DNA from: Winogradskyella eximia
Lineage (GTDB): Bacteria > Bacteroidota > Bacteroidia > Flavobacteriales > Flavobacteriaceae
Length of the DNA stretch: 64,000 nucleotides
Reading direction: 5' to 3'
Assembly (NCBI RefSeq): GCF_003386165.1
Contig: NZ_QRDV01000007.1
Location: forward strand, 118,691-182,690
Shown: in pieces, positions 18,286 to 28,042 of the stretch
Layout of the letters: each line of letters starts with the position of its first letter
Position numbering within the stretch: position 1 is the stretch's first letter
Notes under the pieces: model-generated
Told to the model about the DNA's origin: nothing
Databases searched by the model: none
The model's input: only the letters and a program-made list of their open reading frames with translations
Position numbers and translations under genes: made by a program

Positions 18286-19054
18286 ACCTCAATAATTAAT
18301 TTATTATCATTTCTGAATGACTACTTTGAAACAGAATAAATTTTAATAACTATTATATTATTGAGCATAGAACTATAGCAAAGACCAATGCTTAAAAGCA
18401 AGTAATCTTATTTTCCCCCATAAATATGTAATAGCTAATTACTTAAAGGTTTTCAAAGTAGTTAAATTCATTTTAATCCTAACTTAAAAATTTTAACTTT
18501 TCGATAAGATTAAACTTTTAATCTTTGAACAACACAATACAAATAAAAATAGAAGTATAATTCTAAATTACATATTTTCAATTAGTTAATAAAACAATTA
18601 TAACTTGTTAATTTATGCAATCACAAATAGTTCTAATTCATATTTTAAATTATCTAAAATATATAACCAGAAATTGCTAAAGTTGATGATCTCAAATAGA
18701 AGAAAGGCCTCCGTATAAAACCAGCTCATAAAAATATTATAACCTCAAAAGCATACCACAAGTTTTCTATTTATAATTTACGAATTCGAAATTCCTCCAT
18801 TTATTGATAAAATAAACGTTTGACAATTCAAAAAACAAGTAAACATACCCACCAAAAACAATTGATTTACAGTTTTTTAGACTCAATATTAAAAATTTTT
18901 AACATTAAAAAACGCTGTGTTCATCTGAGTTTTAAGACATAAATTCGTGGTAATTCTTATAAAGAATTACATTTCAACGGATTTATTTGCGTTTTAAGGA
19001 TAAAAAATGTATGTTTGTCGAATAATTTAGTCCCAAACTAAAATTTAACCGCTT
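18286..19054. other. Long divergent intergenic region between two T9SS protein genes
   Basis: 769 very AT-rich bases between the SprB-like gene (minus) and the LamG protein (plus). A good promoter for the plus-strand gene lies at 18987-19017. I found no TAnnTTTG box on the minus strand for the adhesin, no coding frame of note and no stable hairpin. The length suggests a long 5' leader or regulator sites for the adhesin operon, but nothing specific can be shown. Confidence 0.5.
18987..19017 (+). promoter_or_regulatory. Bacteroidota-type promoter for LamG T9SS gene
   Basis: A TTG at 18987-18989, 20 bases of spacing and TATGTTTG at 19010-19017 fit the Bacteroidota housekeeping pattern TTG-N17-23-TAnnTTTG. 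The start of transcription would be near 19023, giving a leader of about 30 bases before the ATG at 19055. Confidence 0.55.
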
Positions 19055-21844
19055 ATGATCAGTATTAATATTTTACTGAAACGTTTTACACTATGCTCTA
19101 TACTTATGTATAGTCTTAACGTTATTGCACAGACTACTGCAACAGATAGTTTCAGTTCCGGTTGGAACAACAGGTATGCTATAGATTCTAATTCAATAAT
19201 TCCGAATCTTAACATTTCTAGTTCTGATAGCAATGGAATTCAAAATGTCCCTGAAACCGAGAATTCCACGTTTAGTTTACCTAGTAGTATAGATGGAAAA
19301 CTACAACTCTATTTTGACGGCATAGATGATTATGTAGAAGACGCCACTTTAATAAGCGAATGGTCTGAAATTACACTCATGGGATGGATAAAAACTGACT
19401 CTTCGGGATCAATGGTCCAAACTATTTGTGGTCAAGATAATTTTTCTTTATTTCTAGTATTTAATCGTTTAGTCGTTAAAGCTAACAACACCACATTAAC
19501 TTATACTACAGCACTACCAAACAATCAATGGATTCATGTTGGTGCGACATACAGTGATACTGAAAATAGATTAAAACTTTATATCAATGGAAAAGAAGTA
19601 GGTCATAAATCTCTTAATGGACCACTTAATACAGATACGACCCCATTTTACATTGGTAGAAGGCATAACGGATCCGATAAATGGTTCTATAATGGTAACG
19701 CAGATGAAATTAGACTTTTTAACAAAGCACTTTCAGATGATGAAATTCAAAAACTAGTTTACCAAGAGATTGAAGATAATGGGAAAGTTCGTGGTACGGA
19801 AATATCCAGAGATATCAGTAGTCTTTCTTGGTCTAACCTTATAAAATATTATCGTTTTGATAGCTTTAGAGGTAACATTACAGATAATTTAACGACACCT
19901 GGTATTGATGTTGGTACAGGTGCTTCGCTTCACAATATTTCTTCCTCTCAAATTCAAGCGCAAACGGCACCAATGCCATTTGTTACTCAGTCTAGTGGAG
20001 ACCTTGTTTCGTCTTTAACTAACACTTCTGCTGGAATTAACGGCTCTGATGCTATAAATTATGATTGGTCTATTGTTAAGATTGCTCACAATGGAGTAAA
20101 CTACAATCACAGCCAAAAACATTTGGGCTTAATTGTAAATGAAAATGATGCGAGCTCTAATCCAATAAAATATGATATCACCAACGACTCTGAACTTAAC
20201 GTGTCTTGGTATTTAAAACTAGACGGAACTATTGACTTAGAAGGAGAATCTCAATTAGTTCAAGGCGATGAAAGTATATTAGAACCAACGAGCAAAGGTA
20301 AAATTGAACGCGACCAACAAGGCACTGCAGACATGTATACTTATAATTATTGGTCTTCACCTGTAAAAATCCAAAACTCAGCCTCAAACAATTTTAGGAT
20401 TTCAGATGTTATGAACGACGGTTCTGATGCTAACAATCCATCGCAAATTAATTTTTCATCATCAGGTTATGATGGTGCGGCAACTAGCCCTATCAAAATA
20501 GCAGATTATTGGATTTGGAAATATGCCAACCTACCCACAGGAACATATTCTGCGTGGCAACACGTTAGACGAACTGGTACCATATTTCCTGGAGAAGGAT
20601 ATACTATGAAAGGACCTGGAACAGGTTCTGTTTCAACACCTCAAAACTATGTGTTTTCTGGAAAACCTAATAATGGTGATATTAACCTAACTTTGGCTGC
20701 AAATAATGACTACTTAGTAGGTAATCCCTACCCTTCTGCTATAGATGCTAATCTATTTATTTTAGATAATGGTCCCGAGTTAGACTATGATAATATGCCA
20801 GTTACAGATGCAACACCTTTAATTAGTGGTACACTTTATTTCTGGGAACATTGGGGAGGAGGCTCACATTACCTGCAAGATTATCAAGGTGGTTATGCTA
20901 CATACAACTTCTCTGGAGCTGTTGCTGCAGCTTATAAAGGTGATAACTACCCAGAATTAGCTGCTGGAGGTATCCCTACAAAAAAACCAGGACGTTATAT
21001 TCCGGTTGGACAAGGTTTCTTTGTTACTGGTGAAAACTCCGGAACTATCAACTTTAACAACGCACAACGTGTTTTTAGAAAAGAAAATACCTCTTCTGTA
21101 TTTATGAGAAGTGCAAATACTCAAACTTCTGAAAATGATGAGGCTACTGAAGAAGAAGATCTTAGAATGAAATTTAGAATTGGCTTTAATTCTATTAACA
21201 CCATACGTAGACAATTACTATTGACCATTGACGACAACGCCACACCAAATGAAGATTGGGCTTATGATGGTAAATTAAATGAAACTCAAATAGATGATAT
21301 GTATTGGCTTATTAATGACAATGCTTACATCATACAAGGTAGTAACGAAGCTGAGATTTCTACAGTATATCCATTAGGAATTAAAACAAATACTGATGGA
21401 TTAAATGCCATAATGATTGACGATTTAGAACATGTGCCTGATGCCATGAATATATATCTACACGACATTGCACTAGATCTTTATCACGATTTAAGAGTCT
21501 CTGATTACGAAATTTTCTTGAATGCAGGAGAATATCTTAACCGTTTTGAAATTACATTTAGCACGCCTGAACAACTTTTAGGTATAGACGACCAAGTAGC
21601 CAACCAAATTGATGTTGTTTACTCAAATGACATTAAAAAAGTTGTGATTATTAACCCAAGTCAATTAGAAGTAAAATCTATTACGCTTTATAATATGTTA
21701 GGGCAATCCGTTTATTATAATGCTAACATAGTGCAAAGTAATTATTCGGAATACAACATTGAGAACTTAAGTGTTGGCACTTACATTATTAAGTTGCAAA
21801 CCCAAACAGGCTCGCTAGTAACCAAGAAAGTTTTAATAAAATAA
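19055..21844 (+). CDS. T9SS-exported LamG-domain surface protein
   Basis: 929 residues. A signal peptide ends near NVIAQ (residue 26). Residues ~85-235 form a LamG/concanavalin-like jelly roll (LQLYFDGIDDYVED, WIHVGATYSD, KLYINGKEVG, FYIGRRHNGSD, ADEIRLFNKALSD), a fold that usually binds glycans or cell-surface proteins. The central ~500 residues show no motif I recognise but include the YLVGNPYPSAID segment seen in many flavobacterial T9SS cargo proteins. The end (SITLYNMLGQSVY … VGTYIIKLQT … VTKKVLIK) is a type A T9SS sorting domain. Monocistronic, with its own promoter upstream and a strong terminator downstream. Probably a surface adhesin or glycan-binding protein. No enzymatic site was seen. 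Confidence 0.85.
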   Translation: MISINILLKRFTLCSILMYSLNVIAQTTATDSFSSGWNNRYAIDSNSIIPNLNISSSDSNGIQNVPETENSTFSLPSSIDGKLQLYFDGIDDYVEDATLISEWSEITLMGWIKTDSSGSMVQTICGQDNFSLFLVFNRLVVKANNTTLTYTTALPNNQWIHVGATYSDTENRLKLYINGKEVGHKSLNGPLNTDTTPFYIGRRHNGSDKWFYNGNADEIRLFNKALSDDEIQKLVYQEIEDNGKVRGTEISRDISSLSWSNLIKYYRFDSFRGNITDNLTTPGIDVGTGASLHNISSSQIQAQTAPMPFVTQSSGDLVSSLTNTSAGINGSDAINYDWSIVKIAHNGVNYNHSQKHLGLIVNENDASSNPIKYDITNDSELNVSWYLKLDGTIDLEGESQLVQGDESILEPTSKGKIERDQQGTADMYTYNYWSSPVKIQNSASNNFRISDVMNDGSDANNPSQINFSSSGYDGAATSPIKIADYWIWKYANLPTGTYSAWQHVRRTGTIFPGEGYTMKGPGTGSVSTPQNYVFSGKPNNGDINLTLAANNDYLVGNPYPSAIDANLFILDNGPELDYDNMPVTDATPLISGTLYFWEHWGGGSHYLQDYQGGYATYNFSGAVAAAYKGDNYPELAAGGIPTKKPGRYIPVGQGFFVTGENSGTINFNNAQRVFRKENTSSVFMRSANTQTSENDEATEEEDLRMKFRIGFNSINTIRRQLLLTIDDNATPNEDWAYDGKLNETQIDDMYWLINDNAYIIQGSNEAEISTVYPLGIKTNTDGLNAIMIDDLEHVPDAMNIYLHDIALDLYHDLRVSDYEIFLNAGEYLNRFEITFSTPEQLLGIDDQVANQIDVVYSNDIKKVVIINPSQLEVKSITLYNMLGQSVYYNANIVQSNYSEYNIENLSVGTYIIKLQTQTGSLVTKKVLIK

Positions 21845-21867
21845 TGGATTGTTTTTTGTTAGTGATA

Positions 21868-21910
21868 AGAAAGTCTCAGCCTTAATAAAAGCTGAGGCTT
21901 TCTTTATTTT
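21868..21910. terminator. Bidirectional terminator between LamG gene and hisS
   Basis: An 11-bp stem AAAGTCTCAGC/GCTGAGGCTTT (one mismatch) with a 10-base loop is flanked by A and T runs. It can serve both convergent transcripts and overlaps the last bases of hisS. Confidence 0.8.
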
Positions 21911-23550
21911 AATACGTTTAGAAGCGCATTAAACTCTAATTTCTGCTGCTCACCAGAAACCATATTTTTTAATGTAAAAACTTCCGATTTTAATTCTTCC
22001 TCACCCATTATAACCACAAACGGAATGTTACGACGATTTGCATAATTCATTTGCTTTTTCATCTGTTTGCCAGAAACTGCTGCATCTGGAAACAACTCGG
22101 CTTTTACATTAGCTTGTCTTAATTTAGTTACGGCTCCCAAACTAAATAGGGCTTCTTTATCTCCAAAATTAATGAAAAGTACTTTTGTAGATTCTGCAAT
22201 AGTAGATGGAAATAAATTTAATTCCTCTAAGACCAAGTAAATTCGATCTAAACCAAAGCTAATACCAACACCACTTGTATCTGGTTTTCCAAAAATACTA
22301 GTAAGATCATCGTAACGACCACCTCCACCGATAGAGCCCATTTTTACACCTTCAGGTACAGACACTTCAAAAATGGCTCCTGTATAATAATTTAAGCCTC
22401 TTGCTAACGTTACATCTAATTGTAGAGTTGCTGTTTTTAGTTTTAAGTTTGAAATGGCTGTGTTTATAAATTCGAGTTCTTCTATGCCTTTTAATCCAAT
22501 TTCAGAAGTACTTAAAATAGATTTTAAACTTTCAATCTGATCACCAAAATCTCCTTTTAAAGTAAATAAAGGTTGAAGCTTAGTAATACCATCTTCAGAA
22601 ATGCCTTTACCACGCATTTCTTCTTTTACTTTCTCCTCACCTATTTTATCTAACTTATCTAAAGCCACTGTAAAATCGATGAGCTTATCTTGTGCTCCAA
22701 TGACTTCTGCAATACCAGATAAGATTTTACGATTGTTGATTTTAATAGTTACGCCTTCTAATTTTAAAGCTGAAAATACCGCATCATACAACTGTACAAA
22801 TTCTACTTCTTGAAACAAGGATTTAGAACCTACTACATCTGCATCACATTGATAGAATTCTCTAAAACGTCCTTTTTGCGGACGGTCTGCACGCCAAACC
22901 GGTTGCATTTGGTAGCGTTTAAATGGGAATTCTATGTCGTTTTGGTGTTGTACGACGTAGCGCGCGAAAGGTACTGTGAGGTCGTAACGAAGGGCTTTTT
23001 CTGAAATTAAAGATGATGCCTTCTTAGAATCCAAAATATCTGAATCCATTAAATATGCTGTATAATAAAAAACAAATAGAGTTTCTCTAACTTTATTTTC
23101 ATTATTCTGTAATATATTTATAATATCATCTTTGTAATCAATAAAAAAACTTAAAATTCTATCACTACTCCTATTGTTATCGATATTAGATTCTAATATG
23201 AATTGTTTTATTCTCGTATTATAATTTTCACTATTTATATCAGCAAGTTTATTTATAATTACATCCATTGCTTTGTAAAAATCAACAACAATAACACCTG
23301 CTTCACTTAATTTATGTTTGATTTCTTTAAAATAATCACCCGAATTCAAAATCTTAAAAATCAAGCGATCTCCTTCATCTCCATATTTACCCATTAAGGT
23401 TTCCGAGTTTTCAAAACTTGGCGTTTCAATAGGTTGAAATCCAAAAATTTGAAACTGTTCTTTTATCGTTTCCATGATATAAGAACGCTTCGCTACTTCT
23501 TCTGCGTTAAAATCTCTTGTGCCTTTTGGTATGCTTGGTTTTTGTGCCAT
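21904..23550 (-). CDS. hisS: Histidyl-tRNA synthetase with large insertion
   Basis: Charges tRNA-His with histidine in the cytoplasm. Class II motifs are clear: SIPKGTRDF at the N-terminus, [45 protein letters not shown] (motif 2), the histidine-binding [15 protein letters not shown], and motif 3 [12 protein letters not shown], followed by an anticodon-binding domain (~450-548). At 548 residues it is about 90-100 longer than the usual flavobacterial HisS. The excess lies at residues ~74-180 between ILNSGDY and SEKALRYDL, where related enzymes have roughly 20-25 residues. That stretch is extremely AT-rich (35 G/C in 180 bases over 23101-23280). All catalytic motifs are intact, so the enzyme is probably active. 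Confidence 0.95.
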   Translation of the reverse strand: MAQKPSIPKGTRDFNAEEVAKRSYIMETIKEQFQIFGFQPIETPSFENSETLMGKYGDEGDRLIFKILNSGDYFKEIKHKLSEAGVIVVDFYKAMDVIINKLADINSENYNTRIKQFILESNIDNNRSSDRILSFFIDYKDDIINILQNNENKVRETLFVFYYTAYLMDSDILDSKKASSLISEKALRYDLTVPFARYVVQHQNDIEFPFKRYQMQPVWRADRPQKGRFREFYQCDADVVGSKSLFQEVEFVQLYDAVFSALKLEGVTIKINNRKILSGIAEVIGAQDKLIDFTVALDKLDKIGEEKVKEEMRGKGISEDGITKLQPLFTLKGDFGDQIESLKSILSTSEIGLKGIEELEFINTAISNLKLKTATLQLDVTLARGLNYYTGAIFEVSVPEGVKMGSIGGGGRYDDLTSIFGKPDTSGVGISFGLDRIYLVLEELNLFPSTIAESTKVLFINFGDKEALFSLGAVTKLRQANVKAELFPDAAVSGKQMKKQMNYANRRNIPFVVIMGEEELKSEVFTLKNMVSGEQQKLEFNALLNVLK

Positions 23551-23772
23551 AGTACGTCCTGCAAAAACAGGAATCTCTTTTAATGAAACTTATTTTAAAA
23601 TTGAAATCTAATGCGCTCAATGAAGCATTTCAATTAACTTGATGTTGATTCAATTCGTCACAAAAATATTATAATTTTTAAAGGTCTTACTAAGATAATT
23701 GGTTTTTATAGTAACTTTATAGTGTTTAAGTCGTCTTATTGATTAAATAACCCAACAAACGCCACAAAAACT

Positions 23773-25014
23773 ATGTTTTCATTAGCTAGAGAGAATATTA
23801 GAATTGCTTTCGATTCTATTAAAAGTCAACTGCTGCGTACCATTTTAACGGTATTAATTATCGCTATTGGAATTATGGCTTTGGTTGGTATATTAAGTGG
23901 TGTGTCTGCATTAGAAAATACTATTTCTAGCAATTTCTCTTCCATGGGTTCAAATACCTTTAATTTTCAGCGTTACGAGTTTACAGCAAGACGTCAAAGT
24001 AGTAGAGAACGTCAGAAAATAAATCCGGTAATTGACTATAGAAATGTGAAGGATTTTGAAGATAATTACAACTTTCCGTTTACCAAAGTGGCAGTTTCAT
24101 TCTTTGGCACCTCTACGGCTGAGGTAAAATACGACAATAAAAAAACAGATCCAGAAGTTGGTGTGCTTGGTGCAAATGAATTTTATATTGAAAATGCAGG
24201 ACTAGAGATTGAAAACGGTAGGTCTTTAAATGTTTTTGATGTAAAAAACAGTAATGCTGTTTGTGTTATTGGAAGTGATATACAAAAGGCTTTATTTCCT
24301 GTTGAAAATCCGGTTGGAAAAACCATAAGCATCAGAGGTTCTAAATTTAAAGTGGCTGGTGTACTAAAAGAAAAAGGCTCAACGTTTGGTAACAATCAAG
24401 ATTTAAGAGTGATTTTACCCATACAAAAAGCACGTTCTATTTTTACCAATGCCAATATCGATTATAGCTTAAGTGTAAAAGTAGATAAAGCCGATATGCT
24501 TGATGCTGCACAAGAAGATGCCGTTTTAACCTTTAGAAATATTAGAGGATTGAACCCAATAGAAAAGGATGATTTTGGTATAGTACGTAGTGATGATTTA
24601 CTAAATCAGGCCACACAAAACATCGATGCACTTTATGTCGCTGCATGGATCATTAGTATTATTACCATTTTTGGTTCTACAATTGCCTTAATGAATATTA
24701 TGCTCGTTTCAGTAAGTGAACGTACCCGAGAAATTGGAGTAAGAAAAGCGCTTGGTGCTAAGAGTAAAACCATCGCATTTCAGTTTTTTATGGAAACTGT
24801 AATTATTGGCCAGTTTGGCGGAATTTTAGGAATTATACTCGGCATTTTAATAGGTATGGCTGTTGCAAAAGGTTTTGAACTTGAATTTTCCACACCTTGG
24901 GTTGCCATGATTTGGGCAACAAGTATTGCTTTTATTGTAGCTGTTGTTTCTGGTTTATATCCTGCAACGAAAGCAGCGAAGTTAGATCCTATAGAATCCC
25001 TTCGCTACGAATAA
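23773..25014 (+). CDS. MacB/FtsX-type ABC transporter permease
   Basis: 413 residues. One N-terminal membrane segment (~20-42, ILTVLIIAIGIMALVGILSG) is followed by a ~230-residue extracytoplasmic MacB periplasmic-core domain, then three membrane segments (~290-405) of the FtsX fold, including the cytoplasmic SERTREIGVRKALGAK loop that couples to the ATPase. The end SGLYPATKAAKLDPIESLRYE is typical of the family. Such permeases pair with a LolD/MacB-type ATPase to drive mechanotransmission, efflux or lipoprotein work. No ATPase gene is adjacent here, so the partner must be encoded elsewhere. Substrate unknown. Confidence 0.88.
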   Translation: MFSLARENIRIAFDSIKSQLLRTILTVLIIAIGIMALVGILSGVSALENTISSNFSSMGSNTFNFQRYEFTARRQSSRERQKINPVIDYRNVKDFEDNYNFPFTKVAVSFFGTSTAEVKYDNKKTDPEVGVLGANEFYIENAGLEIENGRSLNVFDVKNSNAVCVIGSDIQKALFPVENPVGKTISIRGSKFKVAGVLKEKGSTFGNNQDLRVILPIQKARSIFTNANIDYSLSVKVDKADMLDAAQEDAVLTFRNIRGLNPIEKDDFGIVRSDDLLNQATQNIDALYVAAWIISIITIFGSTIALMNIMLVSVSERTREIGVRKALGAKSKTIAFQFFMETVIIGQFGGILGIILGILIGMAVAKGFELEFSTPWVAMIWATSIAFIVAVVSGLYPATKAAKLDPIESLRYE

Positions 25015-25031
25015 GAAACCTATTGGTATTT

Positions 25032-25211
25032 ATGAAAGATTTCTTTATAAAACTCAATACCTTTTTTCGAAATATTCTTTTAGATGATGTTGATAAACCA
25101 TACGGAAAACCACTACCGTATCACAGAAAATTTAATTCAAAAGAACGACAGAAAAAGGACATTAAGCACAAAAGAGCTAATGAACATAAACAGCAAACAA
25201 AAGGTTTTTAA
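25032..25211 (+). CDS. Small basic hypothetical protein
   Basis: 59 residues starting at the ATG at 25032, 17 bases after the permease stop and in a different frame. It is rich in Lys/Arg in its C-terminal half (KFNSKERQKKDIKHKR). It could be co-transcribed with the permease. Its TAA overlaps the stop codon of the convergent gene. No family recognised. The close spacing and clean ending favour a real gene, but length alone does not prove it. Confidence 0.5.
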   Translation: MKDFFIKLNTFFRNILLDDVDKPYGKPLPYHRKFNSKERQKKDIKHKRANEHKQQTKGF

Positions 25212-25684
25212 GCTCCCTTAACCAAATTAGCAAAATAGGTAAACAATTCTCCTTTTGTAATATTTGCACCAGACTGAATCATTTTAAAAATATCTAAATG
25301 CTTATCTTCTGAATACTCTTTTTTCGCATTAAAAAACTCAACAGAATCAGACAATAAATTATCACGTAACCAATTAAAACCTTCTTTGGTTGTAAAATCT
25401 ACTGCTTTGTTATCAATTCTTAAAGCAATTAAACGCATGCTCTTTTCATTACATTGAAACAAGTGAATTTGTTGCGGAGAAATATGCTCTAAAAATTCTA
25501 CTTTACCTAAAACACCAAGCCAAACTAAATCACTAAAAACATCTAGTTCTTGCTCTGCTGTTTCTGGTTTGTTCTTTTTTATATCTTCCCACTCGTCTGC
25601 AGTAATAGATTGAGTGGCTAAAAAGTTGATGAATTCTTGGTGTAATTCTTCAAATTGTTCTTTTGTTAATCTTGAATATTTCAT
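25208..25684 (-). CDS. Conserved flavobacterial protein, DUF6495-like
   Basis: 158 residues, soluble, without signal peptide. It begins MKYSRLTKEQFEELHQEF and is mostly alpha-helical by pattern. I associate this opening with a Flavobacteriaceae family of unknown function labelled DUF6495. That label is from memory and unverified. It lies 26 bases downstream of the glycerophosphodiesterase gene on the same strand and may share its transcript. No catalytic motif is visible. Confidence 0.7.
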   Translation of the reverse strand: MKYSRLTKEQFEELHQEFINFLATQSITADEWEDIKKNKPETAEQELDVFSDLVWLGVLGKVEFLEHISPQQIHLFQCNEKSMRLIALRIDNKAVDFTTKEGFNWLRDNLLSDSVEFFNAKKEYSEDKHLDIFKMIQSGANITKGELFTYFANLVKGA

Positions 25685-25710
25685 GTTCCGAAAATTATTC
25701 GTTTTAAAAA

Positions 25711-26580
25711 TTAATTAATCGCATTAAAGGCTTCAAAAGGTCTATCAGTTGCCATAATATCAACTCCATCTTCTTTCCATTTCAAATATAATTTGTCTCC
25801 TTTTGCTTCTGCACTTTTATCTAAGTTCCCTAAAGTTCCCAGCATACAAAGGATATTATTATCGTGTAATCTTTTATATAGTGAGACATCTGATAAACGC
25901 GTACCTGTGAAGGCTAACATATTTTTAGTCGGAATATTTGCGTCTAACAAACGATCAAACTCTTCATTATTTCTGGCAGAAACAGACAACAATAAATCTG
26001 GAGCCAATTTGTAAGCTGATATTGCTTGTTCTACATTGTAAGTGATAATAATGCTGGTATCTTCAGCTTTTGCCTTTCTAATGGCCTTGATAACCGTTTC
26101 TTGGCCTACAGATCTTTTAATATCAATTGTTAAAATCACTTTATTCTTTACACACCAAGCTAATACTTCGGAAAATAATGGAATTTTAAAGGTTGTTTCA
26201 TTGCCGTGATCATCTACTAAATTAAATTGCTTTAATTCATTGTAGGTTAATTCACTTACTTTTCCAGTTCCTGTTGTGGTTCTATCAATTGAATTATCAT
26301 GTAATAATATAAGCTGGCCATCTTTGGTTTGCGCAACATCTACCTCATAGATGGCATAAATACTATCCTTAAGATAATTAATTGTTTCTAGGCAGTTTTC
26401 AGGGTAATTTAATAGCCCTTTTCCTCCACGATGAACACTAATATTTGGATAGTCTGTTTGAGATGCTCTAAATAATTCAATAAGTTTAGAAGACTCAATT
26501 TCTGAAGTCTTAGCAGATTCTTTAGCTTGTTTACAGCTAAATAAAGAGACTATTAAAAAGATAAAAAGAATATGTTTCAT
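25711..26580 (-). CDS. Glycerophosphodiester phosphodiesterase lipoprotein
   Basis: 289 residues with lipoprotein signal MKHILFIFLIVSLFSC (Cys16). GDPD-family motifs are present: SVHRGGKGLLNYPENCLE (catalytic His and Glu of the HR…PENT motif), YEVDVAQTKDG (metal-binding E-x-D), LLHDNSIDRTTTG (second catalytic His) and a late ATDRPFEAF. The enzyme hydrolyses glycerophosphodiesters to glycerol-3-phosphate and an alcohol. As a lipoprotein it would act in the periplasm or at the cell surface, scavenging phospholipid head groups. It follows the ribosomal terminator on the same strand, so it has its own promoter. Confidence 0.9.
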   Translation of the reverse strand: MKHILFIFLIVSLFSCKQAKESAKTSEIESSKLIELFRASQTDYPNISVHRGGKGLLNYPENCLETINYLKDSIYAIYEVDVAQTKDGQLILLHDNSIDRTTTGTGKVSELTYNELKQFNLVDDHGNETTFKIPLFSEVLAWCVKNKVILTIDIKRSVGQETVIKAIRKAKAEDTSIIITYNVEQAISAYKLAPDLLLSVSARNNEEFDRLLDANIPTKNMLAFTGTRLSDVSLYKRLHDNNILCMLGTLGNLDKSAEAKGDKLYLKWKEDGVDIMATDRPFEAFNAIN

Positions 26581-26666
26581 AAAAATACCTATTTAAGTCC
26601 AAAGAGGACTTAGTTTTTAAAGACTCACTGTATCTAAACGTGTAATAATCTGATAAAAAAAGTTAT

Positions 26667-26700
26667 AAAAAAACCGCTTAGAAAACTAAACGGTTTTTTA
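26667..26700 (-). terminator. Terminator of the rpsF-rpsR-rplI operon
   Basis: A stem of AAAAAACCG and CGGTTTTTT arms, extended by CTTAG/CTAAA with one mismatch, closes a short A-rich loop 18 bases downstream of rplI. Flanking A/T runs make it usable in both directions. Confidence 0.85.
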
Positions 26701-26717
26701 AAATTGTAATAAAAAGA

Positions 26718-27179
26718 TTATGCGTCAGCAACAACGTCGAAAGTTAAATCAACTGTTACCGCTCTATGTAATCTAATTGCAGCTTCGTACTGACCTAAAC
26801 GCTTAATGTTACCACCATTGATAGAAATGAATTTCTTATCAACGTCGTGACCAGCGTTTTTGAATGCAGCTGCCAAATCCATATTGGTAATAGAACCAAA
26901 TAATTTGTCACCAGCAGTAGCACCTGTACCAGCTTTCGCTGTTATTTTTATTTCTAAAGCTTTTATTGCTTCAGCTGTTTTTTCAGCATCTGCAATAATA
27001 GTTTTCTCTTTGTAAGCTCTTTGCTTTAAAGTTTCTGCTAATACTTTTTTAGCAGAAGAAGTCGCCATTATAGCTTGTCCTTGAGGAATTAAAAAATTTC
27101 TACCATAACCGTTCTTAACAGATACAATATCGTCTTTAAATCCTAAATTTTCAACGTCTTGTTTTAATATAAGTTCCAT
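26718..27179 (-). CDS. rplI: Ribosomal protein bL9
   Basis: 153 residues. The N-terminal domain starts MELILKQDVENLGFKDDIV and contains the bL9 signature VKNGYGRNFLIPQGQA. A long helix (~45-75) and the C-terminal RNA-binding domain (KLFGSITNMDLAAAF…) follow. It binds 23S rRNA near the L1 stalk. Last gene of the rpsF-rpsR-rplI operon, 12 bases after rpsR. Confidence 0.98.
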   Translation of the reverse strand: MELILKQDVENLGFKDDIVSVKNGYGRNFLIPQGQAIMATSSAKKVLAETLKQRAYKEKTIIADAEKTAEAIKALEIKITAKAGTGATAGDKLFGSITNMDLAAAFKNAGHDVDKKFISINGGNIKRLGQYEAAIRLHRAVTVDLTFDVVADA

Positions 27180-27191
27180 TGTTATGATATT

Positions 27192-27488
27192 TTATTTTAA
27201 TAAATCAGCAACATATGGCATAAGCGCTAAATGTCTAGCTCTTTTTACAGCCACAGATACTTTTCTTTGATACTTTAAAGATGTTCCTGTTAAACGTCTT
27301 GGCAATAACTTACCTTGTTCGTTTACAAAACCTAATAACCAATCTGCATCTTTATAATCTACATACTTGATTCCAGATTTTTTGAAACGACAATATTTTT
27401 TAGTCTTAGACGTCTCGATATTTAAAGGAGTTAAATATCTAATTTCGCCGTCTTTTTTTCCTTTTGCTTGTTGTTCTATTGATGACAT
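27192..27488 (-). CDS. rpsR: Ribosomal protein bS18
   Basis: 98 residues. The conserved core [18 protein letters not shown], the [28 protein letters not shown] segment and the basic character identify bS18. The ~20-residue N-terminal extension ([19 protein letters not shown]) is usual in Bacteroidota. It binds next to bS6 on the 30S platform. Its start follows the rpsF stop by 2 bases, so the two are probably coupled. Confidence 0.97.
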   Translation of the reverse strand: MSSIEQQAKGKKDGEIRYLTPLNIETSKTKKYCRFKKSGIKYVDYKDADWLLGFVNEQGKLLPRRLTGTSLKYQRKVSVAVKRARHLALMPYVADLLK

Positions 27489-27490
27489 AA

Positions 27491-27841
27491 TTATGCTTTT
27501 GCTTTTGCTTTAACTTTCAGTTTCTCTCTTCTTCTCTCAGCCCATGAAATAGCATGTTTGTCTAATTTCACAGTTAAGTAACGCATAAAACGCTCATCAC
27601 GTCTAAACTCTACCTCTAAAGGTTCAATTGCTTCACCAGCAACAGTAAATTCAAATAAATGGTAAAAACCACTTTTTTTGTTTTGGATTGGGTAAGCCAA
27701 CTTTTTCAAGCCCCAATCTTCTTTGGCAATCATCTTAGCACCTTTAGAAACGAGCATATCCTCGTATTTCTTTACTGTCTCCTTTATCTGATCGTCAGAT
27801 AAAACGGGATTTAAGATGAAAACAGTTTCATAATGATTCAT
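27491..27841 (-). CDS. rpsF: Ribosomal protein bS6
   Basis: 116 residues. [19 protein letters not shown] is the classic bS6 opening, followed by the [20 protein letters not shown] core and a Lys/Ala-rich tail. Partner of bS18 in the 30S subunit platform. First gene of the operon, with a good promoter at 27875-27905. In many bacteria the bS6-bS18 complex binds its own leader for feedback control. The leader here is only about 25 bases, so I see no room for that structure. Confidence 0.97.
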   Translation of the reverse strand: MNHYETVFILNPVLSDDQIKETVKKYEDMLVSKGAKMIAKEDWGLKKLAYPIQNKKSGFYHLFEFTVAGEAIEPLEVEFRRDERFMRYLTVKLDKHAISWAERRREKLKVKAKAKA

Positions 27842-27874
27842 AATAAATAATTTTGTTTATTGTTAAAACGGGTG

Positions 27875-27905
27875 CAAAAATAAGCATTTATTCTATATTT
27901 GCCAA
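27875..27905 (-). promoter_or_regulatory. Bacteroidota-type promoter of rpsF-rpsR-rplI
   Basis: On the minus strand, TTG at 27905-27903, 20 bases of spacing and TATTTTTG at 27882-27875 fit TTG-N17-23-TAnnTTTG. The predicted transcript start (~27868) gives a leader of about 27 bases. Confidence 0.6.
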
Positions 27906-28042
27906 CGTTTTCTGAAAGTAAAAATTATATTAATTTAATACGCTCAAAATTATGTTAATTTTTACGGTTTGTCGGTAATATTTGTTTTTTAACCGAATTT
28001 ATCGTACTATTGTCGATATCTTAACCTAAAATTAATAATGTT

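Noticed and set aside
23011..23331. Intein in hisS
   Set aside because: The extra stretch lacks a Cys/Ser start, the HN-Cys/Ser/Thr end and internal intein motifs, and is shorter than typical inteins.
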